Part shown: one piece after another, positions 15,943 through 25,864 of the stretch
How positions within the stretch are numbered: position 1 is the first letter of the stretch
Layout of the letters: each line of letters begins with the position of its first letter
Assembly (NCBI RefSeq): GCF_001645685.2
Contig: NZ_CP017080.1
Span: 1,044,001 to 1,108,000 of the forward strand
Length of the DNA: 64,000 nucleotides
DNA from: Peribacillus muralis
Lineage (GTDB): Bacteria; Bacillota; Bacilli; Bacillales; DSM-1321
Direction of reading: 5' to 3'
Notes under the pieces: generated by a model
The model's input: the letters and a program-made list of their open reading frames with translations, nothing else
What the model was told of the DNA's origin: nothing
Database searches by the model: none
Position numbers and translations under genes: made by a program

Positions 15943-17295
15943 ATGGCTACATATGATTTACTCATTAGAAATGGAAATCTTGTAATGTTGGATTCGATTT
16001 TTCAAGGAGATATTGCCATTAAGGAAGGGAAAATTAAAGAAGTGTCCATCGGAAAAAATATTGATGCTGTTGCAACAAGAGAAATTAATGCGGAGGGGCA
16101 ACACATCCTCCCAGGACTAATCGATACTCATGTTCATTTCAACGAGCCAGGCAGAACTGAGTGGGAAGGTGTTCGAACGGGTAGCAGAAGCTTAGCGGCA
16201 GGTGGGGTAACAACCTACTTTGATATGCCATTGAACAGTACACCACCAACAATCAATAAAGAATATTTGGAATTAAAGAGAGCTTGCTCTGAAGAAAAGT
16301 CGGTAATCAATTGCCGCTTTTGGGGTGGACTTACACCAGAAAATATTGAGAATATTAAGGAACTTGATGAAAATGGAGTAATTGGATTTAAAGCTTTTAT
16401 GTCACCGAGCGGAATTATCGATTTCAATCATGTCGATGATATTTCAATTTTTAAAGGGATGAGGGAAATTGCCTCTGTAGGTTCACTTTTAGCCGTTCAT
16501 GCTGAAAGTACAGTCATTTGTGATCAGCTAGCGCAAGAAAAACAAAGGCAAAATAAAACGACTGCAAAAGATTTCGTCGAATCCAGACCGATAATTTCCG
16601 AAATCGAGGCGGTTAGCAGGATCATTTCATATGCTGAAGCTACAGGCTGTAAACTGCATATTGTTCATGCGAGCAGCCGGAAAGTGGTGGATGTCATTAA
16701 TCAGGCAAAGCAAAGAGGTCTGGATATTACAGTAGAAACATGCCCTCATTATTTATCTTTGACATTAAAAGATTTAGAGGAAAAAGGCGGTTTGGCAAAA
16801 TGCTGCCCCCCACTGCGTGATGAGGAAGAAGTGGAGCAATTATGGGAAGCTGTGGCAAATGGTGAAATTGACGTTATAGCATCCGACCATTCACCTGCAC
16901 CTGCCTCAATGAAAGAAGTAATAAATGATGATTTTTTCAGTGCATGGGGTGGTATTTCCGGTGCTCAAACTACGCTTAATATTATGTTGACAGAGGGGCA
17001 TTTCAACCGTAATCTCCCCCTGGGGAAAATTGTTGAATTAACATCAACGAATCCAGCTAAGTTATTTGGCCTTTATCCCCATAAAGGGATAATAGCCGTT
17101 GATAGCGACGCTGATTTGGCGATCGTTAATCTGAACGGAAGCTTCGAGCTGAAAAAGGAAGATTTGTTCTACCGTCATCAGCAGTCGCCTTATGTGGGCA
17201 GGACATTCAAAGGGCAAGTAACGACGACGATCGTCAATGGGGCTATTGTTTTTGAAAATGGAAGCATTACCACTGTGGAAAAAATTAAAATTTAA
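15943..17295 (+). CDS. allB: Allantoinase, copy 2
   Basis: 450 aa cyclic amidohydrolase, paralogous to the protein at 3245-4627 throughout its length. It carries the standard DTHVHFNEPGRTEWEG, carbamylated Lys in GVIGFKAFM, His in AVHAEST, His in IVHASS and Asp in ASDHSPAP. It should open allantoin to allantoate. AAGGGA about 9 nt before the ATG. This copy keeps the usual FNEPG motif and is probably the main enzyme. It lies next to pucR and upstream of the ureidoglycine aminohydrolase gene. Confidence 0.9.
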   Translation: MATYDLLIRNGNLVMLDSIFQGDIAIKEGKIKEVSIGKNIDAVATREINAEGQHILPGLIDTHVHFNEPGRTEWEGVRTGSRSLAAGGVTTYFDMPLNSTPPTINKEYLELKRACSEEKSVINCRFWGGLTPENIENIKELDENGVIGFKAFMSPSGIIDFNHVDDISIFKGMREIASVGSLLAVHAESTVICDQLAQEKQRQNKTTAKDFVESRPIISEIEAVSRIISYAEATGCKLHIVHASSRKVVDVINQAKQRGLDITVETCPHYLSLTLKDLEEKGGLAKCCPPLRDEEEVEQLWEAVANGEIDVIASDHSPAPASMKEVINDDFFSAWGGISGAQTTLNIMLTEGHFNRNLPLGKIVELTSTNPAKLFGLYPHKGIIAVDSDADLAIVNLNGSFELKKEDLFYRHQQSPYVGRTFKGQVTTTIVNGAIVFENGSITTVEKIKI

Positions 17296-17475
17296 TATTT
17301 ATTAAGGTTAAGGACGGAAAAAATCTTAATCATTTCTTTTGCTTGATCGGTTTCAGAAATTTGTTTATGACCTAATCTAAAATGCAAAAATGTATGAATA
17401 TATAAACAGATGTTTTATCTATAATCGATAAAAAACTTACTCGTTTTTGTTAATTAGGGTTAATGACTATTTAAA

Positions 17476-17489
17476 TGAAAGCGTTTAAC
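17476..17489 (+). promoter_or_regulatory. Weak cre-like site upstream of allE
   Basis: TGAAAGCGTTTAAC matches the cre consensus except near its 3' end. It lies 125 bp before the allE start. The rest of 17296-17613 is AT-rich and shows no gene. Confidence 0.35.
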
Positions 17490-17613
17490 CTTTAGGTAAG
17501 GAAGCTATCAATATATGAAATGAAGCTTCAATTATAAGGTAATCTAGAGGGCACACCAGGATTTGATGTTAAATGAATACTCAAAAAATGCGATTAAAAG
17601 GAGAGTTTAAAAG

Positions 17614-18378
17614 ATGGGTTATCCTAAAGATTTATTGTCAAGCAGATCAATAATTGAGCACGGTAAATATGCTTTAATTGCACCGGAAGGATTGGTCAAT
17701 AATGTTGTACCAGGATTCGAGAATTGCATCATCTCCATTTTGGGTTCTCCAAAGCTTGGAGCAAGCTTTGTCGATTATATAGTGACAATGCAAAAGGAAG
17801 GTAAGAACAGCGAGGGTTTTGGTGGACAAGAAGATATAGAGACCTTTGTTTATGTTATTGAAGGGAAAATAAAAGCTGCTGCTGGTGAACAAGAGTTTGT
17901 CCTCGAAGAAAGCGGGTATTTATACTGTCCGCCAGGGACGAAGCTGTATTTAGAAAACCAGTTGGATGGTGATTCCAAACTATTCCTATATAAGCAAAAA
18001 TATCGTCCGCTTGAAGGACGAAATCCATGGGTTTATTCAAATCATGCGAACAACATTGAATTTAGGATTTATGATGATATGCATAATGTCCATCTAAAGG
18101 ACCTATTGCCTGCTGATATAGATTTTGATATGAATTTTCATATTCTTTCCTTTGATCCTGCTGCATCCCATCCGTTCATCGAAACGCATGTGCAAGAACA
18201 TGGCGCATATCTACTCTCGGGAGAGGGGATGTATAATCTTGATAATCAGTGGGTCCCTGTAAAGAAGGGAGATTACATTTTTATGGGTCCATATGTACAT
18301 CAAGCAGCCTATGCGGTAGGCAGAGAAAATCTAACATATGTTTACTCTAAAGATTGTAATCGTGATGCAGCCTTATAA
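17614..18378 (+). CDS. allE: (S)-ureidoglycine aminohydrolase (bicupin)
   Basis: 254 aa, with two cupin domains (about 40-115 and 165-245). The C-terminal cupin keeps the Mn ligands of E. coli AllE: Glu, His and His in FIETHVQEHGAYLL and Gln in YVHQAAYAVG. It releases ammonia from (S)-ureidoglycine to give (S)-ureidoglycolate, the step after AllC. GGAG ribosome site about 9 nt before ATG. Preceded by a cre-like site and followed by a small cupin gene. Confidence 0.9.
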   Translation: MGYPKDLLSSRSIIEHGKYALIAPEGLVNNVVPGFENCIISILGSPKLGASFVDYIVTMQKEGKNSEGFGGQEDIETFVYVIEGKIKAAAGEQEFVLEESGYLYCPPGTKLYLENQLDGDSKLFLYKQKYRPLEGRNPWVYSNHANNIEFRIYDDMHNVHLKDLLPADIDFDMNFHILSFDPAASHPFIETHVQEHGAYLLSGEGMYNLDNQWVPVKKGDYIFMGPYVHQAAYAVGRENLTYVYSKDCNRDAAL

Positions 18379-18499
18379 TAGGCACACCTACTAATGCGTA
18401 GAAACCAGCTTCAAGAGATTTAATGCGGCCAGAGGTTTTAACTAGGAAATCTGGGTAAGTGTAATTCAAATCCATTAAGTATGAAAGAGGCGCTGAAAT

Positions 18500-18880
18500 A
18501 TGGACAATATAATTTTGAACACAAAGTCGATAATGGAGGAAAGAGTTTTTGAAATTGATAAAATAGCAAAATTCGATCCGAATGTACCACAAAAAAACTA
18601 TTTCTATGAAACGGATAAAACGGTTGGGGCCGTTTGGTGTCTTGAACCTGAGCAGGAAGTATATTTACATTCCCATTCGAATGTTGACGACATTTGGGTT
18701 TGCATCGAGGGGGAAGGAACTTACTTTCCAGATTTAGAGAATGAGATTACGATCAGACAAGGAATGGTAGTTTTGGCGAAGCCCAATCAAATCCATGGAA
18801 TGCGTAATACGGGAAGCAGTAGATTCGTGTTTGTAGGCTTTGCTGCAGGGACATTGCCAATGGATATTACAAGATATTAA
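18500..18880 (+). CDS. Single-domain cupin protein
   Basis: 126 aa. One conserved cupin barrel with the metal motif HSHSNVDDIWVCIEGEG (H-x-H, then Asp/Glu) and a second-motif His in PNQIHGMRN. No other domain. The role is not recognisable from sequence. It sits after allE and before a purine-type permease, and no AllA-type ureidoglycolate lyase is seen in the window, so a role in ureidoglycolate or related breakdown is possible but unproven. Weak AGAGG ribosome site. Confidence 0.72.
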   Translation: MDNIILNTKSIMEERVFEIDKIAKFDPNVPQKNYFYETDKTVGAVWCLEPEQEVYLHSHSNVDDIWVCIEGEGTYFPDLENEITIRQGMVVLAKPNQIHGMRNTGSSRFVFVGFAAGTLPMDITRY

Positions 18881-18921
18881 AAAAAAAGTTATTATTTCAA
18901 AAAACGGTAAAAGTGATCAAG

Positions 18922-18972
18922 GCGAAGCGGTTGTAATGAAGACAGCGCTTCGCTTATATGTTTATTTTTTTT
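18922..18972 (+). terminator. Possible terminator after the cupin gene
   Basis: GCGAAGCG pairs with CGCTTCGC over a 16-nt loop and is followed after 9 nt by a nine-T run. Confidence 0.55.
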
Positions 18973-19088
18973 TGAAATGATTAATTTCACGAAGAAACTA
19001 AGGCTTCCAAAGGAAAGAATACTTTTAGAGCATGGCTTTCATAAAAACCCACAAACAGATTTTATAAAGGAAATGGTGATGATTAAGA

Positions 19089-20402
19089 TTGATTAAGATG
19101 ACACAGCAAGGAGTTACTGTAACAATAATGTCCTCTTTACAGTGGCTTTTTTTTATTTTTGCCAATACGGTTGTCGTCCCAATTTCTGTAGGGGCAGCAT
19201 TTCAGCTTCCTTCAGAAACAATTGAAATGACAATAAGATGCTCCTTTATCTTTACAGGAATAGCTTCTATTCTGCAGGCCTGGATTGGGCATCGTTATCC
19301 ATTATTGGATAGCCACTCTGGTCTAATGTGGGGCCTAATGATAAGTATGGGCATTTCTGCATCTGCACTCGGATTGGATTTTGCAACCGTAGGAGGGGGA
19401 ATTGCAACAGGTATCATGCTAGCGGGAGCTGTAACCATACTGCTTGCGGCATTTAACATGATTGATATCATACAGAAAGTAATTAAGCCGATGGTGATTA
19501 GTGTTTATATATTTTTGCTAACCTTTCAGCTCATCTTCATTTTCTTCAAAGGAATGTTTAAAATAACCGAAAGTGGAACGATTGATCTCCCTGTCAGTTT
19601 GTTTTCAATTTTGATTGTTATTTTCGTTGGTTTTTTAAGGATTAAGGGAGGGAAAATACTAGGCAATTTTTCAATCCTGATCGGAATTATCGTAGGATGG
19701 GCATTTTATCGGATTATTTTCCCTTCAGATCTTCCGACGGCCAGCTCTTCAGGAATGGCTTTCACTTTCTTTCCCCTCGGAACTCCAAACTTGGATATTG
19801 GTATTATTCTTGTCTCTTTTTTTGCGGTCCTTCTGAATTTAACGAATTCTTTCGCTTCTATTCAAGCCGTAGCGGATGTTTACAAGGAAAAGGTGGAAAA
19901 TGGTCAATACAGGAGATCCATTTTTGTGACAGGTATTTTTGCATGTATCACCCCAATTTTTGGCTTGGTCCCTTTTACACCATTTACATCTACGATAGGA
20001 TTTTTACAAAGTACCAAGTTATTAAAAAGAGCGCCATTCATTATAGGCGGATCCTTGTTCATTCTCCTTGGAGTCATTCCGCCATTAGGGAGGTTCCTGG
20101 GAACAATACCACTAACGATAGGTAACGCTGTTTTATTTGTCGCATACCTTCAATTGTTCGGGACTGCATTAAACAGCCTAAAAGGAACGTTTTTCAACTC
20201 TGAAACGATATTCCGCTTAGCGGGACCAGTCCTGGTTGGTGTCAGCATCATGAATATCCCGCCAGCATCATTCGGCAGTATTCCAGTCCTCTTGCAGCCC
20301 TTCATTGCAAATGGTCTCATTATGGGTGTCATTATATCGATCTTTTTGGAAAAACTTATAGATTGGAATAAGTTATCAAGTAAATTGGAAATCAGACAAT
20401 AA
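19089..20402 (+). CDS. NCS2-family nucleobase permease (xanthine/uracil/urate type)
   Basis: 437 aa with about 12-14 hydrophobic segments. It shows NCS2 features: QWLFFIFANTVVVPISVG at the N-terminus and a Q/N-rich central motif (NLTNSFASIQAVADVY). It should import a purine or its breakdown product such as urate or xanthine by proton symport. The context matches YbbY of the E. coli allantoin cluster and PucJ/PucK of B. subtilis; substrate not determinable. Start is uncertain: TTG at 19089 has GGTGAT 8 nt upstream, while an in-frame ATG at 19098 lacks a good site. Confidence 0.82.
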   Translation: MIKMTQQGVTVTIMSSLQWLFFIFANTVVVPISVGAAFQLPSETIEMTIRCSFIFTGIASILQAWIGHRYPLLDSHSGLMWGLMISMGISASALGLDFATVGGGIATGIMLAGAVTILLAAFNMIDIIQKVIKPMVISVYIFLLTFQLIFIFFKGMFKITESGTIDLPVSLFSILIVIFVGFLRIKGGKILGNFSILIGIIVGWAFYRIIFPSDLPTASSSGMAFTFFPLGTPNLDIGIILVSFFAVLLNLTNSFASIQAVADVYKEKVENGQYRRSIFVTGIFACITPIFGLVPFTPFTSTIGFLQSTKLLKRAPFIIGGSLFILLGVIPPLGRFLGTIPLTIGNAVLFVAYLQLFGTALNSLKGTFFNSETIFRLAGPVLVGVSIMNIPPASFGSIPVLLQPFIANGLIMGVIISIFLEKLIDWNKLSSKLEIRQ

Positions 20403-20565
20403 ACGATATATTTTCCGGTAAAATGATAAATGAGCAATATCCCAAAAGAAATGGAAATTGATTAATCGATTGTTGAACACGTTAAGGGTAAAGCGTTCAC
20501 CTTGTTTACAAAAATTCTTCTGGGCGTAATCCGGAAGTCAAACTAAGTTAAAGGAGGAATGTTCC

Positions 20566-22743
20566 GTGGAACAATATGTAAAAGTAGGTAATATTAAAGT
20601 GGCTCCGGTCCTTTTGGAATTTATCAATCAAGAAGGAATTCCTGGAAGTAACCTGAATCAGGAGCAATTTTGGACTGATTTTGAAAAATTGGTATACGAC
20701 TTGTCTCCAAAAAACAAAAAATTGTTAGCTCGTCGTGATGAAATTCAAACCAAAATCAATTCATGGCATAGAAAAAATAAAGAGATTGACTTTGCTGAAT
20801 ATAAATCATTTTTGCGGGAAATTGGCTATCTCGAACCTGAAGGAGAAGACTTTCATATTACGACAGAAGGTGTAGATGATGAAATAGCCTTCCAAGCTGG
20901 GCCCCAGCTTGTTGTCCCCGTTGATAATGCCCGTTATGCTATTAACGCTTCAAATGCAAGGTGGGGTAGCCTATATAATGCCCTATATGGAACAGATGCC
21001 ATTGGCGAAAAAGGAGGTGCCTACCGAGAAGGAAGCTACAATGAAGTACGCGGTGGAGAAGTCATTTCATTTGCAAAGGATTTTCTTGATCAAGTAACTC
21101 CCTTAAATGGTCATTCACATAAAGACGCTGTGAAATATGCAGTGGTGGACGGGAAGTTGGCTGTTACACTAAAAAATGGGAAAATTACGAGTTTAGTAGA
21201 GGAATCTAAGCTAGTTGGCCATCAAGGCGAATTCGAAAAACCATCGGCTATATTATTAAAAAATAATGGCTTGCATTTTGAAATTCAGATCGATCGAAGT
21301 CATACGATCGGCAAAATGGATAGAGCAGGGGTTAAGGACATCCTAATGGAAGCTACGCTTACGACCATTATGGATTGTGAGGATTCAGTTGCCGCAGTGG
21401 ATGCTGATGATAAAGTTCTGGTATATCGAAATTGGTTAGGTCTTATGAGGGGTGATTTGAATGTAACTTTCAAAAAGGAGAATAAAATGATCACCCGTAC
21501 ATTGAACCCGGATCGTTTATACAGCGCACCAGATGGTGAAGAATTCACATTGCCAGGTCGTTCACTAATGTTTGTCCGTAATGTGGGACACTTAATGACC
21601 ACAAATGCTGTCATGGATGCAAATGGTGAGGAGATTCCTGAGGGAATCATGGATACAGTCATGACTAGCTTGCTTGCCAAACATTCCCTGATGGGTAATG
21701 GTGAATATTATAATTCCTCTAAAGGATCAGTCTATATCGTTAAGCCAAAAATGCATGGGTCCGAAGAGGTGGCTTTTGCCAATGAACTCTTCGATCGTGT
21801 GGAAGACATGCTTGGACTACAGCGAAATACACTGAAAATTGGTGTAATGGATGAAGAACGTCGGACCTCATTAAACTTGAAAGCCTGCATTCGCCAAGTT
21901 AAAGAAAGGGTGGCTTTCATTAATACCGGATTCTTAGATCGAACCGGAGACGAAATCCATACTTCTATGGAAGCAGGACCCATGATCCTAAAAAATCACA
22001 TGAAGGGATCCATGTGGCTTCAAGGCTATGAAAAGTCTAATGTCCAAGTAGGTTTGACAACCGGTTTTCAAGGTCGTGCCCAAATTGGTAAAGGAATGTG
22101 GGCAATACCTGATATGATGGCGGAAATGCTAACGCAAAAGATAGGTCATGTGAAAGCGGGGGCTAATACAGCATGGGTGCCTTCTCCAACGGCAGCCACA
22201 TTGCATGCTCTTCATTATCATCAAGTGGATGTAAAAAAGGTACAAGATGTGTTGAAAAAGAATCCAGTAAATTTACGTGATGATATGTTAAACATTCCAT
22301 TGTCTCAAAACCTTGAATGGAGTCAGCAAGAAATTCAGCAAGAGCTGGATAACAATGCTCAAGGTATCCTCGGTTATGTTGTACGCTGGATAGATCAAGG
22401 GATAGGCTGCTCCAAAGTACCAGATATAAACAATGTAGGGTTGATGGAAGATCGTGCCACACTAAGGATTTCGAGTCAGCATATGGCTAACTGGCTTCAT
22501 CATGGAATTTGTACGAAGGAACAGGTATTGGAGACTTTACAACGAATGGCTAAAGTAGTGGATGAACAGAACACTGGAGATTCAGCATATCAATATATCA
22601 CGGGAAATTTCGACAACTCAGTGTCGTTTCAAGCGGCATGCGAACTAGTGTTTCAAGGCTATGACCAACCAAATGGGTATACTGAGCCCATCCTGCATCG
22701 ACGGCGGATTGAAGCGAAAAAAATAAGAAATAACAATAAGTAA
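20566..22743 (+). CDS. glcB: Malate synthase G
   Basis: 725 aa, the full length of the monomeric G isoform. Condenses glyoxylate with acetyl-CoA to malate and CoA in the cytoplasm. The catalytic-region motifs are visible: [18 protein letters not shown] (Mg-binding Glu/Asp), [13 protein letters not shown], a conserved Arg/GRS segment, and the C-terminal [13 protein letters not shown] start at 20566 with AAAGGAGGA upstream. No isocitrate lyase is nearby, so here it probably disposes of purine-derived glyoxylate rather than running the glyoxylate shunt. Confidence 0.95.
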   Translation: MEQYVKVGNIKVAPVLLEFINQEGIPGSNLNQEQFWTDFEKLVYDLSPKNKKLLARRDEIQTKINSWHRKNKEIDFAEYKSFLREIGYLEPEGEDFHITTEGVDDEIAFQAGPQLVVPVDNARYAINASNARWGSLYNALYGTDAIGEKGGAYREGSYNEVRGGEVISFAKDFLDQVTPLNGHSHKDAVKYAVVDGKLAVTLKNGKITSLVEESKLVGHQGEFEKPSAILLKNNGLHFEIQIDRSHTIGKMDRAGVKDILMEATLTTIMDCEDSVAAVDADDKVLVYRNWLGLMRGDLNVTFKKENKMITRTLNPDRLYSAPDGEEFTLPGRSLMFVRNVGHLMTTNAVMDANGEEIPEGIMDTVMTSLLAKHSLMGNGEYYNSSKGSVYIVKPKMHGSEEVAFANELFDRVEDMLGLQRNTLKIGVMDEERRTSLNLKACIRQVKERVAFINTGFLDRTGDEIHTSMEAGPMILKNHMKGSMWLQGYEKSNVQVGLTTGFQGRAQIGKGMWAIPDMMAEMLTQKIGHVKAGANTAWVPSPTAATLHALHYHQVDVKKVQDVLKKNPVNLRDDMLNIPLSQNLEWSQQEIQQELDNNAQGILGYVVRWIDQGIGCSKVPDINNVGLMEDRATLRISSQHMANWLHHGICTKEQVLETLQRMAKVVDEQNTGDSAYQYITGNFDNSVSFQAACELVFQGYDQPNGYTEPILHRRRIEAKKIRNNNK

Positions 22744-22870
22744 GTTTTCTTTACTTTCGTTCTAAAATATACAAATGAAAGTAATAAAGATATAAAGCCT
22801 GAACATACTTTAACTTCTTCTAGTAAATTCCTACGGGGGCATCGGGTCGAAAATAAGTGATCATTTTATA

Positions 22871-22910
22871 AAATGGGGAACAAGTGATCAACATTACTTG
22901 TTCCCCATTT
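22871..22910 (+). terminator. Terminator-like hairpin downstream of glcB
   Basis: AAATGGGGAACAAGT and ACTTGTTCCCCATTT form a perfect 15-bp stem followed by CGGTTTTAATT, 130 nt after the glcB stop. Confidence 0.7.
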
Positions 22911-23297
22911 CGGTTTTAATTCGTTATAAATAGAAGAAGACTGGTAAACATGGGTCAATCATTACTAAAAAGATTAATTATACCCTATGTAGGTTTGCAG
23001 ATCATCAGAAGTCAATTTAAATGTTTGATTGGAATTGGTATCTTAATTGATAAAAAAATACCAGTGAAATATGATAAGATGCTAACTATAACAATATGGA
23101 CCGCTTCTTTTGAGTATAGAAATCTGTAGGTTTTACACATTATTGGTTTAGTTACACTGGCTATATTGCACAAAAAAACAGCGAAATACTAACATTTTTG
23201 TCAATGAAGTCAAAAGCGAAAGCAAGTAAAATAATAGAAGATATAAATTTAGTGATTAATCATATTGTGAATGGATATTCAGAAGGGGAGCACTGTG
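22911..23297. other. AT-rich stretch without a recognisable gene
   Basis: Only short, mutually exclusive readings are present and all lack both homology and ribosome sites. A 35-codon reading near 23202-23321 has no ribosome site. The stretch reads like decayed coding sequence between glcB and the PucG-type gene. Confidence 0.4.
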
Positions 23298-23423
23298 ATG
23301 GGCAGTCGAATCAATAAATTCATGGAGGAAAATGATGAAGCTGCGTGCGATGATAAAATGGTCAAAATGCTTCGGGTGCAACTGAAAGTCATGAGGAGAA
23401 CCGGCTATTTTATTCCAAGGTAA
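23298..23423 (+). CDS. Small hypothetical protein (41 aa)
   Basis: 41-aa reading beginning MGSRINKFMEENDEAACDDK, rich in charged residues and with a basic C-terminus. AAGGGGAG lies 8 nt before the ATG, a strong ribosome site. No family recognised. The surrounding region (22911-23830) is otherwise non-coding in appearance, so it may be real or a remnant. Confidence 0.3.
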   Translation: MGSRINKFMEENDEAACDDKMVKMLRVQLKVMRRTGYFIPR

Positions 23424-23481
23424 AGGATGGGTGCTCAACCTTATTACATATTCTTATTTACAAGCAGTTTATTAGTCGGGC

Positions 23482-23733
23482 TTGGGGATGAATTCCTCGG
23501 GTGGGAGAATTCCGACTGGTTCTCATAGAGGCCTGGCAACGCCAATAATTATGGTGAAAATCATAAGTGAGAGTGAGCCATGCGGGTACGACTCTTATGT
23601 CATACAGGAAGGTGCCATTGGTTCTGCTTCGGAATTCAAGGCATGGATCATGGTTTTGTTGCTCACCTTGTCAGAACAAATATCAAATTATCCGGAAGCT
23701 GACGGAGCCCGGTTGCAAAAGTGTTCAGTTTGA
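23482..23733 (+). pseudogene. Possible gene remnant
   Basis: An 83-codon reading with an uneven composition (for example PIIMVKIISESEPCGYDSY) and no good ribosome site. It ends about 100 nt before the PucG-type gene. Neighbouring frames are also partly open. I do not recognise a family; it is most likely decayed sequence. Confidence 0.2.
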
Positions 23734-23830
23734 ATCGTCCAGCTTGCCAGCTTTTCGTTTTTAGGCAGGAGGGGATGAACGCTTTAAATGAAAAACTATC
23801 TAGATTAGTCTATTAAAGGAGTTGCTTGAA

Positions 23831-25093
23831 ATGGCATATTCAGAGTTGAACGCACCGATAAGAACGATCATGACACCAGGCCCAGTCGAAGTGGACCCAC
23901 GTGTCCTAAGGGCGATGAGCACACCGATATTAGGGCAATTCGATCCTGCTTTCACTACTATCATGAATGAAGTGATGGAAATGCTGCGATCGGTTTTTCA
24001 AACGAAAAACAAATGGGCGTTCCCGATAGATGGTACCTCAAGGTCGGGGAATGAAGCAATTCTATGTAGTATCATTGAGCCAGGAGATAAGGTTCTGGTT
24101 CCTATATTCGGCAGGTTCGGTCATTTATTGGTGGAAATCTGTGAGCGGTACGGAGCTGAAGTGCATACGATGGAATGTCCTTGGGGAGAGGTGTTCGAAC
24201 CGGAAGCTGTCATCGCGGAAATCAAGAAGGTCTCCCCTAAAATAACGGCAATCGTCCATGGGGAAACTTCCACAGGTTGTATGCAGCCTATGAAGGAAAT
24301 CGGGTTGGCTTGCCGTGAATTGGGAGTACTGCTTGTGGTGGATGCGGTTGCCTCCATCGGGGGCACTGATGTGAAGGTGGATGAATGGTGTATTGATGGA
24401 TTGATAGGCGGAACACAAAAATGTTTATCCGTTCCTCCGGGTATGGCACCGATTACGTATAACGAGCGAATAGAAGAAATCATCCAGTCCCGCAAAAAGG
24501 TGGAACGCGGCATTGCTACGGATGAAGACAATCAAAACGTTTCGGGCCGTCCTCCGATTGCCAGTAATTATTTCGATTTAAGCATGCTGCAGGATTATTG
24601 GGGACCGCGCAGGTTGAATCACCATACAGAAGCCACTTCCATGATTTATGCGTTACGTGAAGGGTTGCGCCTTGTACTCGAAGAAGGCTTGGAAACACGC
24701 TTTGCCCGTCATGAACTTCACGAAACCGCTCTCGTTGAAGGGATCAAGGCAATGGGACTTACATTATTCGGGGACGGGAACAATAAACTTCCATGTGTAA
24801 CCTGCATCGACATTCCAAAAGGAATCGATGGTGAAGCGGTAAGAGCCATGCTATTGAATGAATTTGGTATCGAAATCGCTTCCTCGTTTGGACCGCTTCA
24901 AGGGAAAATTTGGAGGATCGGGACCATGGGTTTCAGTTGCAGGAAAGAAAATATCCTGTTTGTATTGGCCTCCTTCGAAGCTGTCCTTTTGCGTCAAGGG
25001 TTCCAAGTTAATCGGGGAGAGGCTTTGCAGGCAGCACTGGATGTGTATGTAGGAAAGACGGAGAAACTGGTAGCGTCACGAGGGTCTCTATAA
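23831..25093 (+). CDS. pucG: Class V aminotransferase, (S)-ureidoglycine-glyoxylate type
   Basis: 420 aa PLP enzyme of the serine/alanine-glyoxylate aminotransferase fold. N-terminal TPGPVEVDPRVLRAMSTPILGQFDP and the PLP Lys in GTQKCLSVPPGM (about residue 196) are present, and length matches B. subtilis PucG (about 416 aa). PucG transfers the amino group of ureidoglycine to glyoxylate, giving glycine and oxalurate. The ATG at 23831 is chosen because AAAGGAG ends 9 nt before it; the in-frame TTG at 23822 directly abuts that site. Alanine-glyoxylate transamination is the main alternative. Last gene of the purine region. Confidence 0.87.
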   Translation: MAYSELNAPIRTIMTPGPVEVDPRVLRAMSTPILGQFDPAFTTIMNEVMEMLRSVFQTKNKWAFPIDGTSRSGNEAILCSIIEPGDKVLVPIFGRFGHLLVEICERYGAEVHTMECPWGEVFEPEAVIAEIKKVSPKITAIVHGETSTGCMQPMKEIGLACRELGVLLVVDAVASIGGTDVKVDEWCIDGLIGGTQKCLSVPPGMAPITYNERIEEIIQSRKKVERGIATDEDNQNVSGRPPIASNYFDLSMLQDYWGPRRLNHHTEATSMIYALREGLRLVLEEGLETRFARHELHETALVEGIKAMGLTLFGDGNNKLPCVTCIDIPKGIDGEAVRAMLLNEFGIEIASSFGPLQGKIWRIGTMGFSCRKENILFVLASFEAVLLRQGFQVNRGEALQAALDVYVGKTEKLVASRGSL

Positions 25094-25438
25094 GTAATGG
25101 ATATCCCAGTGCAACTTTGAAAAATCTTGGGAAGACTCTAGAAACTGGATCAAAATGTTGGCGGCGGGAGGCTGTAGCACATATTTTGATTTGTCATCGA
25201 ATGTGATTCCGTCGAGCAAAAGGATCTCCTTGAGATGGGCAAGTTTTGAAAGAATTAGTCGGTTAAGATTTTGGATCAAGGGGGGAATGGTCCCGTGAAA
25301 AATAAGATGGAATCCTCTATATGATTTCTTCGGACCACACAATACATTCTAAGTGTGTTCGTGAAGCAAGGTTTATATAGTTTATCAGATTGATAGAATA
25401 AGTGAGAGGGAGCCCACGAAGTGACTTCGATATTGCGG
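25094..25438. other. Gap without a convincing gene
   Basis: A minus-strand reading at 25088-25342 has protein-like composition (FDDKSKYVLQPPAANILIQFL) but runs into the pucG stop and has no ribosome site. It may be a decayed gene fragment. No terminator is seen directly after pucG. Confidence 0.3.
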
Positions 25439-25744
25439 TTAATAACTAGGGAGGAGGCTTTGCGAATTAAATTCATTATAAGTGGGGGGATTCCGAATCG
25501 GGAATCCCCCCACTTGGTCGACGAAGTATTGAGTCTTTTGGAAAACCATCGCCTCCATCGTTGCGAGCAGTTCTTTTTCGGCCACCACTTCTATATGATA
25601 CCATGCGAGTTTATTTTTTTTGGCTTCTGTTGTGCCAGGACCAAGCTTTGTCAACTTCATCCTTGAAAAAGAGGCGTATGGTTCGTCCACAAGCACTTGC
25701 TTAATTTGGTCGTCATGCACTTCCTTATCAATTTCAGTGGTCAT
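25439..25744 (-). CDS. Hypothetical protein (101 aa)
   Basis: 101-aa minus-strand ORF with AAAGGAAG about 7 nt before the ATG. It has a hydrophilic, protein-like N-terminal two-thirds (MTTEIDKEVHDDQIKQVLVD...). No family recognised. The last 25 codons pass through a perfect 15-bp inverted repeat (25480-25515), which suggests that the natural C-terminus is disrupted or the gene is truncated. It is divergent from paaK. Confidence 0.42.
   Translation of the reverse strand: MTTEIDKEVHDDQIKQVLVDEPYASFSRMKLTKLGPGTTEAKKNKLAWYHIEVVAEKELLATMEAMVFQKTQYFVDQVGGFPIRNPPTYNEFNSQSLLPSY
25480..25515. repeat. Perfect 15-bp inverted repeat
   Basis: Arms AAGTGGGGGGATTCC and GGAATCCCCCCACTT around a 6-nt loop. 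No T-run follows on either strand, and it lies inside the 3' part of the hypothetical ORF at 25439-25744. Confidence 0.85.
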
Positions 25745-25864
25745 TCATTTCTTCCTTTCCCTAATGGTCTTTTGCTGAACAAATTCCGATTCCAATGTAA
25801 ATTATCATAAACAGAAATTTTGCGCAATTAAAGTTTAAATATTCTTTAAATTCAAAAAACAATA

